Assembly: GCA_013297885.1 (NCBI GenBank)
Contig: JAAFIR010000007.1
Coordinates: 62,001 to 126,000, forward strand
Direction of reading: 5' to 3'
Length of the DNA: 64,000 nt
DNA from: Leptospirales bacterium
GTDB lineage: Bacteria; Spirochaetota; Leptospiria; Leptospirales; Leptospiraceae
Position numbers and translations under genes: made by a program. Under the pieces are notes generated by a model. The model did not search any database and was not told the DNA's origin. It worked only from the letters and a program-made list of their open reading frames with translations. This document shows, one piece after another, positions 18,407-27,891 of this stretch; positions within the stretch are counted from its first letter, which is position 1; each line of letters opens with the position of its first letter.

Positions 18407-18724
18407 ATGAGTTCTCCTCAAAATAGAACTGAAGTTTTAATTCATGGTTCAACTTATACAATTGCTGGTGATATTGAACCAGAATATGTTCAAAGATTGG
18501 CCAGTTTTTTAAGTTCCAAAATGGCTGAATTATCTGTTACAATTCCAAATGCTACACCACTTAAACTAGCTGTTTTAGCTGCACTTAATATTTCAGATGA
18601 ATTATTTCAATACAAAGAGTTACCTGTAGAAATTAATTCAGACAAAACGAATCAAGTTGTTGAAGAAAAAACTAAAAGATTAATTCATCTTTTGGATGAA
18701 GGTTTGATCGGAGATGTTTATTAA
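18407..18724 (+). CDS. zapA: Cell division protein ZapA
   Basis: ZapA (105 residues) binds FtsZ and bundles protofilaments at the division site. The family pattern is clear: an N-terminal strand VLIHGSTYTI, EPEYVQRLASFLSSKM, then LAVLAALNISDEL, with a short C-terminal coiled coil. The length is normal. It is preceded at six bases by the coiled-coil gene, which strengthens the idea of a division pair at the end of the infC operon. Repeat E4 follows ten bases after the stop. Confidence 0.88.
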   Translation: MSSPQNRTEVLIHGSTYTIAGDIEPEYVQRLASFLSSKMAELSVTIPNATPLKLAVLAALNISDELFQYKELPVEINSDKTNQVVEEKTKRLIHLLDEGLIGDVY

Positions 18725-18733
18725 TAAATTTTA

Positions 18734-18844
18734 GGGCAAATTTTTTGGGATTTCGACTTCGCTCAATCGCCAAAAAACTGGGCTTTCAGCTACTATCAAA
18801 AAATTGTATACACAATTTTTTGATACCGCTTCAATCCCGTTTGC
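18734..18844 (+). repeat. Structured intergenic element, copy E4
   Basis: It starts GGGCAAA and ends GTTTGC. P1 is GCAAA/TTTGC, a compensatory G-C to A-T change at the third pair relative to the common GCGAA/TTCGC. P2 is GGG/CCC. The first hairpin is TTTTTTGGGATT... closing to CCAAAAAA; the second is the shared TATCAAAAAATTG palindrome. An outer AGC/GCT pairing is also possible. Confidence 0.85.
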
Positions 18845-18926
18845 AAGTCTCACTTTATTGAAAAACTTCACTTAGATTTAATTTACTGTCTAATAGTTGA
18901 AGCTACACAAATATAGGATTTGAAAT

Positions 18927-19625
18927 ATGGAAGACAAAGAAAAAAATCTTTCCAGAAAAAAATTTATTAGTAATTCTACTAAATATGGTATTATTACTTA
19001 TGGAATTAGTTCTACTACCTCTGCAAAAGAAACAAAGTTACCACCTCAAACAAATAAAACAAAAAAGAAAAAAATTTTAGTAAATGTTTTTCATCCAAAT
19101 CTAAAAGAGTCTAGAATTAATAAAGCAATGATGTCTGAGCTGAAAAACCATCCGAATATAACAGTTCGAGATATTTATAAAGAGTATGGTAAGCTTAGAT
19201 TTATTGATACAATTCCATTAGAAAAAGAAAAAGAATTTTTAAAAAAACATGATAGAATTGCTTTCCAACATCCAATCTATTGGTACAATTGTACGCCATT
19301 GATGAAAAAATGGATAGAAGATATTCTTCTTGATGATTGGGATTGGGGAAAAGATGGAAATGATTTAAAAGGTAAAGATTGGCTACATGCAGTTTCATGT
19401 GCAGGGGATTTGAACTCTTATCGACCAGGAGATTTTAATGGTCATTCGTTAGGTGAGTATTTACGTTCTTTCCAACAAACTTCAGTTCTTTGTAAAATGA
19501 ATTTTTGTCCAACCTTTGCGATTCATCATGTATATCATATTTCAGATTTGGAATTAAAAAAAGCGACAGAGAGTTATGTGAAGTATATTACTTCAGACAA
19601 TTTAAATAGAGAATATGAGATGTAA
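18927..19625 (+). CDS. Flavodoxin-fold NAD(P)H oxidoreductase with Tat-like N-terminus
   Basis: This 232-residue member of the quinone reductase/KefF family (flavodoxin-like fold, FMN or FAD) has the core from about residue 48: KILVNVFHPNLKESRINKAM, FQHPIYWYNCTPLMKKWIEDIL and LHAVSCAGDL. It should reduce quinones or electrophiles with NAD(P)H. Unusually, about 45 residues precede the core, beginning with LSRKKFISNSTKYG, a degenerate twin-arginine-like motif (S-R-K-x-F-I) followed by a weakly hydrophobic stretch. This may be a relic or atypical Tat signal, or simply an extension. A quinone-reductase role is well supported; location is open. Confidence 0.82.
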   Translation: MEDKEKNLSRKKFISNSTKYGIITYGISSTTSAKETKLPPQTNKTKKKKILVNVFHPNLKESRINKAMMSELKNHPNITVRDIYKEYGKLRFIDTIPLEKEKEFLKKHDRIAFQHPIYWYNCTPLMKKWIEDILLDDWDWGKDGNDLKGKDWLHAVSCAGDLNSYRPGDFNGHSLGEYLRSFQQTSVLCKMNFCPTFAIHHVYHISDLELKKATESYVKYITSDNLNREYEM

Positions 19626-19673
19626 TTTTTTTCAGAAAATTTATTTTCAAAGAATCAAATTTAGAGGTAATTT

Positions 19674-20360
19674 ATGAACAATTACGGAAATTTTTTAATT
19701 TTAGGTGGAAGTGGTGGAATTGGTTTAGAAGTTTCAAAATATTTAGAAAATAAATGTGATAAATTATATACTGCTTCAAGAGCTAAATCAGCTTTTGGAG
19801 AATGGATTCAATGTGACTTTAGTAACCTAGAATCAATTATTGAGTTAGAAAAAAAATTAGAATCAGTTAAGTTGGATGCAGTTTTATATTTAGCAGGAAC
19901 ATGGGAAGAAAATGCTTTCACTAAAGATTATAATTTTTTAGAATGTTCAGATAAAGATATTGAAAATGTTTTAAATATAAATTTATTAGCTCCAATCAGA
20001 TTAATACAAAAATTGATTCCAAATTTACAAAAATCACAAAGAGGCAAAATTATACTAATCGGTGCAGCAATTGGAAATTTGAATTTAACATCATGTCCAG
20101 AAGTTTCAAATACTTCCTCAAAATTTGGTCTAAAAGGGATGGTTTTTGCTTTGAGACAAATTTTATCAAAATCTAGAATTGGAATAACATTAATTAATCC
20201 TGGAAACTTAGCAACTGAAGAAGTTCTAAATGATTTAAAAGAATCAAATAAAGAAAGTATTTATGCAATTCCATTAGAAGATTTATTTTTATGCATTGAA
20301 GCTATTTTAAAATTATCTAATAGAGCTAATATTAATGAAATTGATTTACCAAATATGTAA
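19674..20360 (+). CDS. SDR-fold protein lacking the catalytic tyrosine
   Basis: This 228-residue Rossmann protein has the cofactor loop GGSGGIG (residues about 11-17) and VLYLAGTW in place of NNAG. At the active site the expected YxxxK reads NTSSK, so the catalytic tyrosine is replaced by asparagine while the lysine remains. LINPGNLATE matches the usual PG motif after the active site. It is probably a divergent or non-catalytic SDR that may still bind NAD(P). It lies between an NAD(P)H oxidoreductase and mnmC without overlap; the Shine-Dalgarno is weak (AGAGGTAA). Confidence 0.8.
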   Translation: MNNYGNFLILGGSGGIGLEVSKYLENKCDKLYTASRAKSAFGEWIQCDFSNLESIIELEKKLESVKLDAVLYLAGTWEENAFTKDYNFLECSDKDIENVLNINLLAPIRLIQKLIPNLQKSQRGKIILIGAAIGNLNLTSCPEVSNTSSKFGLKGMVFALRQILSKSRIGITLINPGNLATEEVLNDLKESNKESIYAIPLEDLFLCIEAILKLSNRANINEIDLPNM

Positions 20361-20388
20361 AATTTAAATATATTAAACTAGGAAATGA

Positions 20389-22233
20389 ATAATCATACAA
20401 GAAAATCAAATTTTTACTTTTAATAAAGAAAAACTTTACTCCAAAATTTATGATGATATATATTCATCAGGTGATTTTGAAGAAAAAAAATATGTATTTC
20501 CAATTTCAGCGGGACTATTAGATAAAGTTCAAGAAAAAAAAGAAATTACTATTTTTGAATTTGGTTTTGGAATTGGTTTGAGTTTTTTTGCAACTTTGGA
20601 TTTAATCAAAGATTTAGATGTTAAAATTAAATACTATTCAATAGAAAAATTTTTATTCCCAAAATATTTAATTGAGGAGTATTACAAAAAATTTCCTTTT
20701 TTAGAAGATGAACTAAATTGGTTTTTAAACACTTATTCTGAAAAATCTGAAAAATCTATACAAGAATTCAATTTTAAAGATAAATTAAATTTATTTTTAG
20801 TGAATAAAGATGTAAATTCTGCAATTGATAAAATTAAAATCAAAACAGATATTTGGTTTTTAGATGGATTTGATCCAAAAAAAAATCCAGAAATGTGGTC
20901 AGAAAAAATTTTTGAATACATAAAAAATTATTCTAAACCAAATGCAACTCTAACAACTTATTCTGTTTCCAAATCAGTAAAAGATCCATTAAAAAAAGCT
21001 GGATTTGAAATAAAAAAACTAAAAGGTTTTGGAAAAAAAAGGGAAATGCTTTTTGCTAAATTTAATTCTAATAAATTTTTCCTTAAAGATAAACCTTGGT
21101 TTATGTATCCCAAAATACTTTCTAATAAAAAACAAATTTCTATAATTGGTTCTGGATTAGCTGGTGCAAATTTAGCTTATCAATTTTCTAATGCAGGTTT
21201 TGAAGTTCATGTTTTTGAAAAAGAATCAGAAATTAGTTCCAAAGCATCTTCCAATCCTTGTGCTTTATTTGTTCCTCAAATATATAAAAAAAATTCTTTT
21301 GAATCAATCTGGTATAAAAAAGCTTTTTTTGAATTAGAAAAATTACTGAAGAATATTCCTTCAGAAATTTATGAAGTATTAGGTGCTAGAGAAATTTTAC
21401 AAAATAAAAATTTATACTTGGAGAATAAAAGTGATGAAATTGATTTTTCAAAATATGATAATTCAGTATTTTTCAACAATGCAGGATTTTTATATCCTAA
21501 AGAATTAAATCAATTTTTGTTATCCAAGAAAAATATTCAATTACATTTAAATCAGAAAATTGACCAATTTGACAAAAAAAATGATCGCTGGATTTTATTT
21601 GAAAATAAAAAACCAATTTTTGAAACTGAAATTTTGATTTTAGCAAATTCATATTTTAGCAATGAGTTTCCTATTTCTAAAATTGATGAACTTGTTTCCA
21701 CAAGAGGTCAGGTTTTAATTTTTGAAAGAAATACGAATGAAATTTTAATTGAAGAAGACTTTTACTTAACAAAATTTAATGATAAGTTTTCGTTAATCGG
21801 TTCAACTTTTAATCCAGAAGAAAAATCTGAAGAAATCCTTGAAAAAGATAATCAAATTTTGGAGAAAAGATTTTTAAAAAAATTTCCAAATGAAAAAATT
21901 CCAATTAATAATAGAAATTCTTGGTTTGGTTTTAGAGCTAGTTCAAAAGATCATCTTCCAATATTAGGTCTAATTCCAAATTTTAATATATGTAATAAAA
22001 TTTATTCAGAAATTTGGAAAGGGAATCAATACCAGGAATTTCCTACTCCAATTTACCATGAAAATTTATTTATTCTCAGTGGACTTGGTTCTAAAGGAAT
22101 TTTGAATTCTGTTTTAGGTGCAAAATTAATTTTAAATTTAATATTAAATAATGATGATTTTCCAAAAGAATTTTATGATAAAACAAATCCAATTAGATTT
22201 TTAAAACAAAAATTAGCAAGAAACGAACACTAA
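20389..22233 (+). CDS. mnmC: Bifunctional tRNA mnm5s2U biosynthesis protein MnmC
   Basis: MnmC completes the mnm5s2U34 wobble modification: the C-terminal FAD domain demodifies cmnm5U to nm5U, and the N-terminal SAM domain methylates it. The methyltransferase motif FEFGFGIGLSFFAT lies near residue 60, WFLDGFDPKKNPEMWS near 160; the FAD motif ISIIGSGLAGANLA near 247. The full domain requires reading upstream of TTG 20578: the frame is open with family-like codons (IYSSGDFEEKKYVFP) back to a TGA at 20386-20388, but contains no ATG, GTG or TTG there. The start is either a rare AUA/AUC codon (20389 or 20392, five to eight bases after AGGA) or a one-base indel relative to ATG 20385. Confidence 0.85.
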   Translation: MIIQENQIFTFNKEKLYSKIYDDIYSSGDFEEKKYVFPISAGLLDKVQEKKEITIFEFGFGIGLSFFATLDLIKDLDVKIKYYSIEKFLFPKYLIEEYYKKFPFLEDELNWFLNTYSEKSEKSIQEFNFKDKLNLFLVNKDVNSAIDKIKIKTDIWFLDGFDPKKNPEMWSEKIFEYIKNYSKPNATLTTYSVSKSVKDPLKKAGFEIKKLKGFGKKREMLFAKFNSNKFFLKDKPWFMYPKILSNKKQISIIGSGLAGANLAYQFSNAGFEVHVFEKESEISSKASSNPCALFVPQIYKKNSFESIWYKKAFFELEKLLKNIPSEIYEVLGAREILQNKNLYLENKSDEIDFSKYDNSVFFNNAGFLYPKELNQFLLSKKNIQLHLNQKIDQFDKKNDRWILFENKKPIFETEILILANSYFSNEFPISKIDELVSTRGQVLIFERNTNEILIEEDFYLTKFNDKFSLIGSTFNPEEKSEEILEKDNQILEKRFLKKFPNEKIPINNRNSWFGFRASSKDHLPILGLIPNFNICNKIYSEIWKGNQYQEFPTPIYHENLFILSGLGSKGILNSVLGAKLILNLILNNDDFPKEFYDKTNPIRFLKQKLARNEH

Positions 22234-22386
22234 ATTTTATATTTTTATTTTAAAAAATAGTTATTAAGATTAAAATTTAATAAATAAATTAATTTCAATT
22301 TATAAATGTAAAAATAATAGACTATTTGTCTAAAATAAAATAAATTAATAAATTAAACAAACTTCATCTTTTAAACTAAATTAATA

Positions 22387-22414
22387 TTATCATTTAACAA
22401 CTATTAAATGATAA
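22387..22414. repeat. Perfect inverted repeat between mnmC and cheY
   Basis: Arms TTATCATTTAA and TTAAATGATAA (11 bp, perfect) enclose the loop CAACTA. CAGTTTTTAATTT follows. It could end mnmC transcription or act as an operator for the signalling operon downstream; nothing else decides between these. Confidence 0.5.
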
Positions 22415-22520
22415 CAGTTTTTAATTTAATTTCAAAATTCAATGAAATAATTCTTATAATAATATTTTTAATTTACTTTTTTTATGGAGTTATAATTGTA
22501 TTACCCTAAAAGGAAGTGAA

Positions 22521-22880
22521 ATGAAACTTTTAATTGTAGATGATTCCTCAATCATTAGAAAAGCAATTTCTAATTATTTGAAAGATAAAGGTTGGGAAGT
22601 TGTTGGTGAAGCTGGAGATGGAAAAACAGCTCTTGAGATTTTCAAAAAGAATATGCCAGATTTAGTCACGATGGATATTACTATGCCTGAAATGGATGGA
22701 TTAACTTGTTTAACTGAAATTTTGAAAATCGATCCAAACGTAAAAGTAGTTGTTATAACTGCACTTAATGATCAAGCAACAGCTTTAAAAGCTTTAAAAC
22801 TCGGAGCTAAAGCATTTGTTGCTAAACCGTTTAATCCAGATAAATTAAACGAAGCTTTAACTAAGGTAACAAACAAATGA
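22521..22880 (+). CDS. cheY: CheY-type response regulator
   Basis: This 119-residue stand-alone receiver domain has all switch residues: acidic pair D7/D8, phospho-acceptor D52 (VTMDITMPEMDG), T80 (VITA) and K102 (AKPF). With no output domain, it acts by protein contact, as CheY does at the flagellar switch. GGAAG precedes the start; a TATAAT at 22491-22496 may be its -10 box. Its ATGA overlap with cheX and tight spacing to a CheA-type kinase and a receiver-cyclase define a signalling operon. Confidence 0.9.
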   Translation: MKLLIVDDSSIIRKAISNYLKDKGWEVVGEAGDGKTALEIFKKNMPDLVTMDITMPEMDGLTCLTEILKIDPNVKVVVITALNDQATALKALKLGAKAFVAKPFNPDKLNEALTKVTNK

Positions 22881-23329
22881 TGAAATCTGAACAAGTAAAA
22901 CTTTTTTGTGAGGTTTTAGAATATTATTTTAAAGAAATTGCAAATGAACAAATTGAATTTGGTGTTCCTTTTAATAGAGAAAATAATTTTGAAACACTAA
23001 ATTTAACTGGTGCAATTGGAATTTCTGGTTCGTTCCAAGGTTGTATTTATATCACTGCTGAAGAAAAAATGATAGTAGATCTTGCTAAAATAGTTACTAT
23101 GTCTGATGAAATCGATCTCACTTCTATATATGATATGATTGGGGAATTAACAAACACAATTGCTGGAAATTTAAGAAAAGCTTTTGGTTCTGAATTTGAT
23201 ATTTCTGTTCCAATTATAATTCGTGGTAACTCAATGGACCTAGTTATTAATAAATTAAAGACTCCTGTTTTGGTGATTCCAATCAAATGGCGAGATTACA
23301 AATTTTATTTTAATATTGGAATCAAATAG
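22877..23329 (+). CDS. cheX: CheX-like CheY phosphatase
   Basis: This 150-residue protein belongs to the CheC/CheX/FliY phosphatase superfamily that dephosphorylates CheY-P. The catalytic ExxN motif is visible in YDMIGELTNTIAGN (Glu and Asn on one helix), followed by the usual GNLRKAF and a C-terminal strand pair. A single ExxN motif and the 150-residue length fit CheX. The start overlaps the cheY stop (ATGA), so regulator and phosphatase are co-translated. A second ATG three bases on is equally possible. Confidence 0.85.
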   Translation: MMKSEQVKLFCEVLEYYFKEIANEQIEFGVPFNRENNFETLNLTGAIGISGSFQGCIYITAEEKMIVDLAKIVTMSDEIDLTSIYDMIGELTNTIAGNLRKAFGSEFDISVPIIIRGNSMDLVINKLKTPVLVIPIKWRDYKFYFNIGIK

Positions 23330-23337
23330 GAGAAATT

Positions 23338-25224
23338 ATGTTAGCTGCACCAATTCCAGAAGATGATATTGAAAGAGTAGCAACTCTTCATGCATTAAAA
23401 ATTTTAGATACAATTCCAGAAGAAAGATTCGATAGAATCACCAGAATTGTAAAAACAGTTTTTAATGTTCCAATTGCTTTAGTAAGTTTAGTTGATGCAA
23501 ATCGACAGTGGTTCAAATCTTGTATTGGACTAGATGTTTCTGAAACTCCAAGAGATATTTCTTTTTGTGGGCATGCAATAATGGGATCAGATGTGTTTTA
23601 TATTCCTGATGCAACCAAAGACCCAAGATTTTCTGATAACCCAATTGTAACAGGCCCTCCATTTGTAATTTTTTATGCTGGTCAACCACTCACTGCAAAA
23701 AATGGAAAAAAACTTGGTACACTTTGTATCATTGATAGTAAACCAAGGATACTTTCTGAAACTGAGCTTCAAACGATTAGAGACATGGGTGTATTTGCAG
23801 AAAACGAATTAAATATTTTAACTCTAAGTCAAGCATTAATCATTCAAAGAGAAAGTGAAGAAAGAATCAGAGAAGTAATGGATAATATCAAAGAAGGAAT
23901 TTTTCTTTTAAATTCTAATTTTGAAATTGGGATAAAATACTCAAAAGTTCTAGAAAGTTTATTAAATAATGAAAATTTAGCCAAACAAAATTTATTTAAA
24001 ATCCTTGAAGGAAAAATTTCTGAAAAATCAAAAGAAAGTTTAAATGATTATTTAGATTTAATGTTTCAAATTTCTATGGATGAAGAAATGTTATCTGAAT
24101 TAAATCCTCTTCATGAAATTGAATTTCAAGTAAATTCTGAAAAGTATTTTTTAAATTTTAATTTTTCAAGAGTGATTAATGATTCTAAAATTGAACATCT
24201 TGTCTGTACAGTTCAAGATATTACCAAACAAACTTTACTTTCAAGAGAAATTAAAGAAGCTGAACAAAACGCAGCAGAATCATTACAAAAACTTTTTGGA
24301 ATTATTCATGTGGATCCAAATTTATTAAAAGAATTTATTGATTCAACTAAAGAAGAATTATTCAAAGTAAATCAAGTTTTACAAAATACTGAACAGAATC
24401 AATTAGAGAATTCAATTGAAAAACTTTTTAGGGCAGTGCACTCAATTAAAGGTGATGCTTCACTTTTAGATATTAAATTATTTGCAGATAAAGCTCATGT
24501 ATTTGAAACAGAAATTTCACACCTTAGAGGTAAAGCAGGTATTAATGGTAAAGATTTAATTCCATTTAGTATAAATTTAAATGAATTAGAAACTATGCTT
24601 ATGGAAGTAGAAAATATAATTCAAAAACTTTTGAAGTTTCAAGAATCATTTGGAGAAGATAAATTAAATTCTTCCAAATTACTTTTAAAAGCGATTAAGG
24701 AACAAATTAAAAATCTTACTTCAAATTCAAATATATCTCTAGTTTTGGATTCAAAATCTTTTGATATGAGTAATATGAATTATAAAATTCAAAAAAACTT
24801 AAAAGATATATTGATTCAATTAGTTAGAAATTCTATTGCACATGGAATTGAGGAAACGGATCATAGAGAAAAATTAAATAAACCAAAAATAGCTACGATT
24901 AAACTATCTTCATTTATTTCAAATGGGTTTTACGAATTGGAATATTTTGAAGATGGTTCTGGACTAAAATTAGAAAAAATAAAGCAAAAAGCTATTAGTT
25001 TAGGATTGTATCTTAGAGAAGAAATTGAGAAAATGGAAATTGAAAAAATTTATGAATTGATTTTTATTTCAGGACTCAGCACTTCCGATAAAATTGACAT
25101 GATGTCTGGTAGAGGAGTAGGAATGGATATTATTAAAGAGAGAATATTGGAATTGGGTGGAAATATAAGAATCAATTCTAAGGAAAATCAATTTATTAGT
25201 TTTCAAATTAAGTTACCTATTTAA
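23338..25224 (+). CDS. GAF-PAS-HPt hybrid CheA-type histidine kinase
   Basis: This 628-residue signalling protein has a GAF domain at about 20-165 (RFDRITRIVKTVFNVPIALVSL; RDISFCGHAI), a PAS-like segment at about 175-300, an HPt domain with phospho-accepting H368 (AVHSIKGDASLLD) and a CheA-type HATPase domain from about 450: N-box RNSIAHGIE (N498), G1 EDGSGL, G2 SGRGVGMDI. It lacks the CheA dimerisation and CheW-like coupling domains, so it probably senses through GAF/PAS rather than through chemoreceptors. No membrane segment is seen. It starts eight bases after cheX and should phosphorylate the CheY and the receiver-cyclase of the same operon. Confidence 0.88.
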   Translation: MLAAPIPEDDIERVATLHALKILDTIPEERFDRITRIVKTVFNVPIALVSLVDANRQWFKSCIGLDVSETPRDISFCGHAIMGSDVFYIPDATKDPRFSDNPIVTGPPFVIFYAGQPLTAKNGKKLGTLCIIDSKPRILSETELQTIRDMGVFAENELNILTLSQALIIQRESEERIREVMDNIKEGIFLLNSNFEIGIKYSKVLESLLNNENLAKQNLFKILEGKISEKSKESLNDYLDLMFQISMDEEMLSELNPLHEIEFQVNSEKYFLNFNFSRVINDSKIEHLVCTVQDITKQTLLSREIKEAEQNAAESLQKLFGIIHVDPNLLKEFIDSTKEELFKVNQVLQNTEQNQLENSIEKLFRAVHSIKGDASLLDIKLFADKAHVFETEISHLRGKAGINGKDLIPFSINLNELETMLMEVENIIQKLLKFQESFGEDKLNSSKLLLKAIKEQIKNLTSNSNISLVLDSKSFDMSNMNYKIQKNLKDILIQLVRNSIAHGIEETDHREKLNKPKIATIKLSSFISNGFYELEYFEDGSGLKLEKIKQKAISLGLYLREEIEKMEIEKIYELIFISGLSTSDKIDMMSGRGVGMDIIKERILELGGNIRINSKENQFISFQIKLPI

Positions 25225-25234
25225 AAGAGTTCTA

Positions 25235-26305
25235 ATGAAGTATAAAATCTTAATTATAGATGATGATGAAGTTTCCAGTCTTTTGTTAAGAAAAATTTTA
25301 ATGAATTTGAGTTACGAAGTAATAATTGCAAATTCTGGAATCGAAGGAATTAACATGGTTAATACTGAACTTCCAGATATTGTGCTTTGTGATTTATATT
25401 TAGGTGATGTTGATGGTTTTTTAGTTGGAGTGTCAGTTAAAGCTGATCCAGTGACATCAGAAATTCCGCTAATCATGATGTCAGCTGATTATTCAGAATC
25501 AGTTGTTGTGAATGCACTTGAAAATAATTTTGTGGATTTTGTTTCTAAACCGATTCGTAAAGCAGAACTTGCACTTAGAATTTCAAATGTTTTAAAAATG
25601 AAACAAAAAGAAAAAGAACTTGTTGAACTTAATTTAAAATTAGATAAAGAAAAAAAGATTTTATCCAAATACTTCTCGAATGAATTCGTTGAATCAGTAT
25701 TAAATGAAGAAATTCCTTTAGATTTAAATGGTGATATTTTAGATGTTACTATTTTGTTTTTTGATTTGAGAAATTCTACTTCCATTTCGGAAATTTTATC
25801 ACCTGAAGAATTTGCTGAGTTTTTAAGTTCAATGTTTACAGATATAATGGATTTAATTACAGGAACAAAAGGTTCAGTAAATAAATTACTAGGTGATGGT
25901 TTAATGGCAACATTTGGTTGTCCTTTTCCAAATCCTGAAGATACTTTAAATGCAGTAAAATGTGCAAAAAAGATTTTAGAATACTTTAAAACTTTTAATC
26001 AATTTAAACCAGATAAATTAAAAGATGAAGTAAAATTCGGAATTGGAATTTCTACTGGAAGAGTATTTGCAGGAAATATTGGCTCTGTAAGAAGAATGGA
26101 ATATACTGTTCTAGGTGAGGCAGTAAATATTGCTTCCAGACTTGAAGCAATTACAAAAACAGTTGGCAAACCAATTATTATTGATGGAAACACAAAAAAT
26201 TTATTAAATGGAAAAATTCTTTCTACTAAAGAAGATATTGATCATGTTAGAGGTAAAAAAGGGCAAGTTGAAATATATTCTTTAGATGAAATTTTAGGGG
26301 AATAA
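25235..26305 (+). CDS. Receiver domain fused to class III adenylate/guanylate cyclase
   Basis: This 356-residue response regulator has an N-terminal receiver (D9/D10/D11, phospho-site D53 in [13 protein letters not shown] in SKPI), a coiled-coil-like linker ([19 protein letters not shown]) and a class III cyclase domain from about 145. Both metal aspartates are present (FFDLRNST D177, [12 protein letters not shown]221) with the transition-state N298 and R302 (VNIASRLE), so it should be active. The purine-site position usually D is E295 (LGEAVN). It is the output of the operon: phosphorylation would change cAMP (or cGMP). Its end overlaps pdxH convergently by 12 bases. Confidence 0.9.
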   Translation: MKYKILIIDDDEVSSLLLRKILMNLSYEVIIANSGIEGINMVNTELPDIVLCDLYLGDVDGFLVGVSVKADPVTSEIPLIMMSADYSESVVVNALENNFVDFVSKPIRKAELALRISNVLKMKQKEKELVELNLKLDKEKKILSKYFSNEFVESVLNEEIPLDLNGDILDVTILFFDLRNSTSISEILSPEEFAEFLSSMFTDIMDLITGTKGSVNKLLGDGLMATFGCPFPNPEDTLNAVKCAKKILEYFKTFNQFKPDKLKDEVKFGIGISTGRVFAGNIGSVRRMEYTVLGEAVNIASRLEAITKTVGKPIIIDGNTKNLLNGKILSTKEDIDHVRGKKGQVEIYSLDEILGE

Positions 26306-26935
26306 TCTATTTAACTTCCAACCAGACTGAGTTTTTTTAAATGCCAATCTATCATGTAGTCTGCTTGGTCGCCCTTGCCAAAATTCAAAATAATTAGGTT
26401 TTAAAATATAACCACCCCAGTTTTTGGGAAATGGAACTTTTTTGTTTTCGTAAAAAACTTTGTATTCAGAAAATTTTTGTTCTAGTTCAGATTTTGAATT
26501 TAAAATTTCACTTTGATTCGAAATAAATGCCCCAATTTGGCTATCTTTTGGTCTGGAGTAAAAATATTCCTCTGAAATTTTTTTGGATATTTTTGAAACT
26601 TTTCCTTCAATTCTAATTTGTTTTTCTAAAACATCCCAAAAAAATAAAATTGATGCATTAGGATTTTCTAATATATCATCTGCCTTTCTACTTTCATAAT
26701 TTGTAAAAAAAATAAATCCTTTTTTGGAAAAATCTTTTAATAGTACAATCCTAGAGCTTACAATGCCTTTCTTATTTGCAGTGGAAAGACACATTGCATT
26801 TGCTTCTAAAATTTTTGAATCGTTTGCAAATTTGAACCAATTTTCAAATTCTAAAAATGGATTTTTTGAAATTTGATTTTCTGATAATTCTGATTTAGAA
26901 TAATTTTGCCTCATTGATGAAATATTTTTTTTCAA
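26294..26935 (-). CDS. pdxH: Pyridoxamine 5'-phosphate oxidase
   Basis: PdxH (213 residues, normal length) is the FMN enzyme that oxidises pyridoxine or pyridoxamine 5'-phosphate to pyridoxal 5'-phosphate. [26 protein letters not shown] and the C-terminal signature [14 protein letters not shown] with a final RLFP are diagnostic for FMN and substrate binding. It lies two bases downstream of the glycosyltransferase gene, on the same strand, and overlaps the cyclase gene on the opposite strand by 12 bases at the 3' ends. Confidence 0.95.
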   Translation of the reverse strand: MKKNISSMRQNYSKSELSENQISKNPFLEFENWFKFANDSKILEANAMCLSTANKKGIVSSRIVLLKDFSKKGFIFFTNYESRKADDILENPNASILFFWDVLEKQIRIEGKVSKISKKISEEYFYSRPKDSQIGAFISNQSEILNSKSELEQKFSEYKVFYENKKVPFPKNWGGYILKPNYFEFWQGRPSRLHDRLAFKKTQSGWKLNRLFP

Positions 26936-26937
26936 AT

Positions 26938-27822
26938 TTATCTCCCAAAAAACTTTTTTATAGAATTATTTAAATCACTAAAACCAGTTTTAAATTTTTC
27001 TTCAAGCTCATTTGCTTTACTTGATAAATTTGTAGAGAATTGACTTAATTGTTTATCTAGATTAATAATTCCAGATTCAATTTCATTGAGTAATTTTTTT
27101 TGTTTCTCTTTTTCTAAAGTTTCAAAATTTCCAAATTCATATTCCACAATTTCGTCTTTCACTGAACCTTTTGTTAAAAGATGAAGTTCTACTTGAATGT
27201 ATTTTTGGAGTAGGGCAAGTCTTCCTTCTTTATCGAGTCTTCTCACGCTTACTTTTAATGAAGTGCTTTTTAAAAATTTTAACGGTCTAAATTTTGTTGC
27301 TCTAGTAACTAGATCATGATCTTCAGCAATTAAGACTTTCTCATCAAAACCATTAATTCGATTAAATAGTCTTCTATTTATAAAAATACAAAATCCAGCA
27401 GCACGAGGATTTATATTTAAATTTACTTTTACAATTAAATTTGATAGATCAAATAAAACCTTATCAATATTCAAATCTGAAATGGGAAGAAATTCACAAG
27501 TCGCTAAATCAATATAATTTTCATCTAATTCAATAATTGCTTTTTCTAAAAAATCTGGTGGGATTACTACATCTGAATCAAAGAAAAATAAAAACTCACC
27601 GCTTGCAACTTCTGCTCCACGATTTCTTCCGGGACCAGGCATTCCGCCTTTTACAACTTTTACTCCAAAAGAATTTGCAATTTCAACAGTTTTGTCTTTT
27701 GAACCAGCATCAGCTAAAATAATTTCATAGTCTTTATAAGTTTGTTTAGATATAGAATCCAATAATAATGGAATAAATTTTTCTTCGTTTAATGATGGTA
27801 TGACGATGCTTACTCTTGGCAT
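26938..27822 (-). CDS. Family 2 glycosyltransferase
   Basis: This 294-residue GT2 (GT-A fold) enzyme has [21 protein letters not shown] at the N-terminus, the nucleotide-binding D in [32 protein letters not shown] containing the DxD metal motif (DSD) and [10 protein letters not shown] as acceptor/base region. There is no transmembrane segment; the C-terminal 60 residues form a charged, coiled-coil-like extension ([19 protein letters not shown]) not typical of the family. It probably builds a surface polysaccharide or glycolipid. Donor and acceptor cannot be read from the sequence. Confidence 0.85.
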   Translation of the reverse strand: MPRVSIVIPSLNEEKFIPLLLDSISKQTYKDYEIILADAGSKDKTVEIANSFGVKVVKGGMPGPGRNRGAEVASGEFLFFFDSDVVIPPDFLEKAIIELDENYIDLATCEFLPISDLNIDKVLFDLSNLIVKVNLNINPRAAGFCIFINRRLFNRINGFDEKVLIAEDHDLVTRATKFRPLKFLKSTSLKVSVRRLDKEGRLALLQKYIQVELHLLTKGSVKDEIVEYEFGNFETLEKEKQKKLLNEIESGIINLDKQLSQFSTNLSSKANELEEKFKTGFSDLNNSIKKFFGR

Positions 27823-27891
27823 TATGAGTTCCTTAGGATATAATTTTTAGTCATTATATTTTTAGAAAAAAATTTTGATAGTTAAAAAAAA

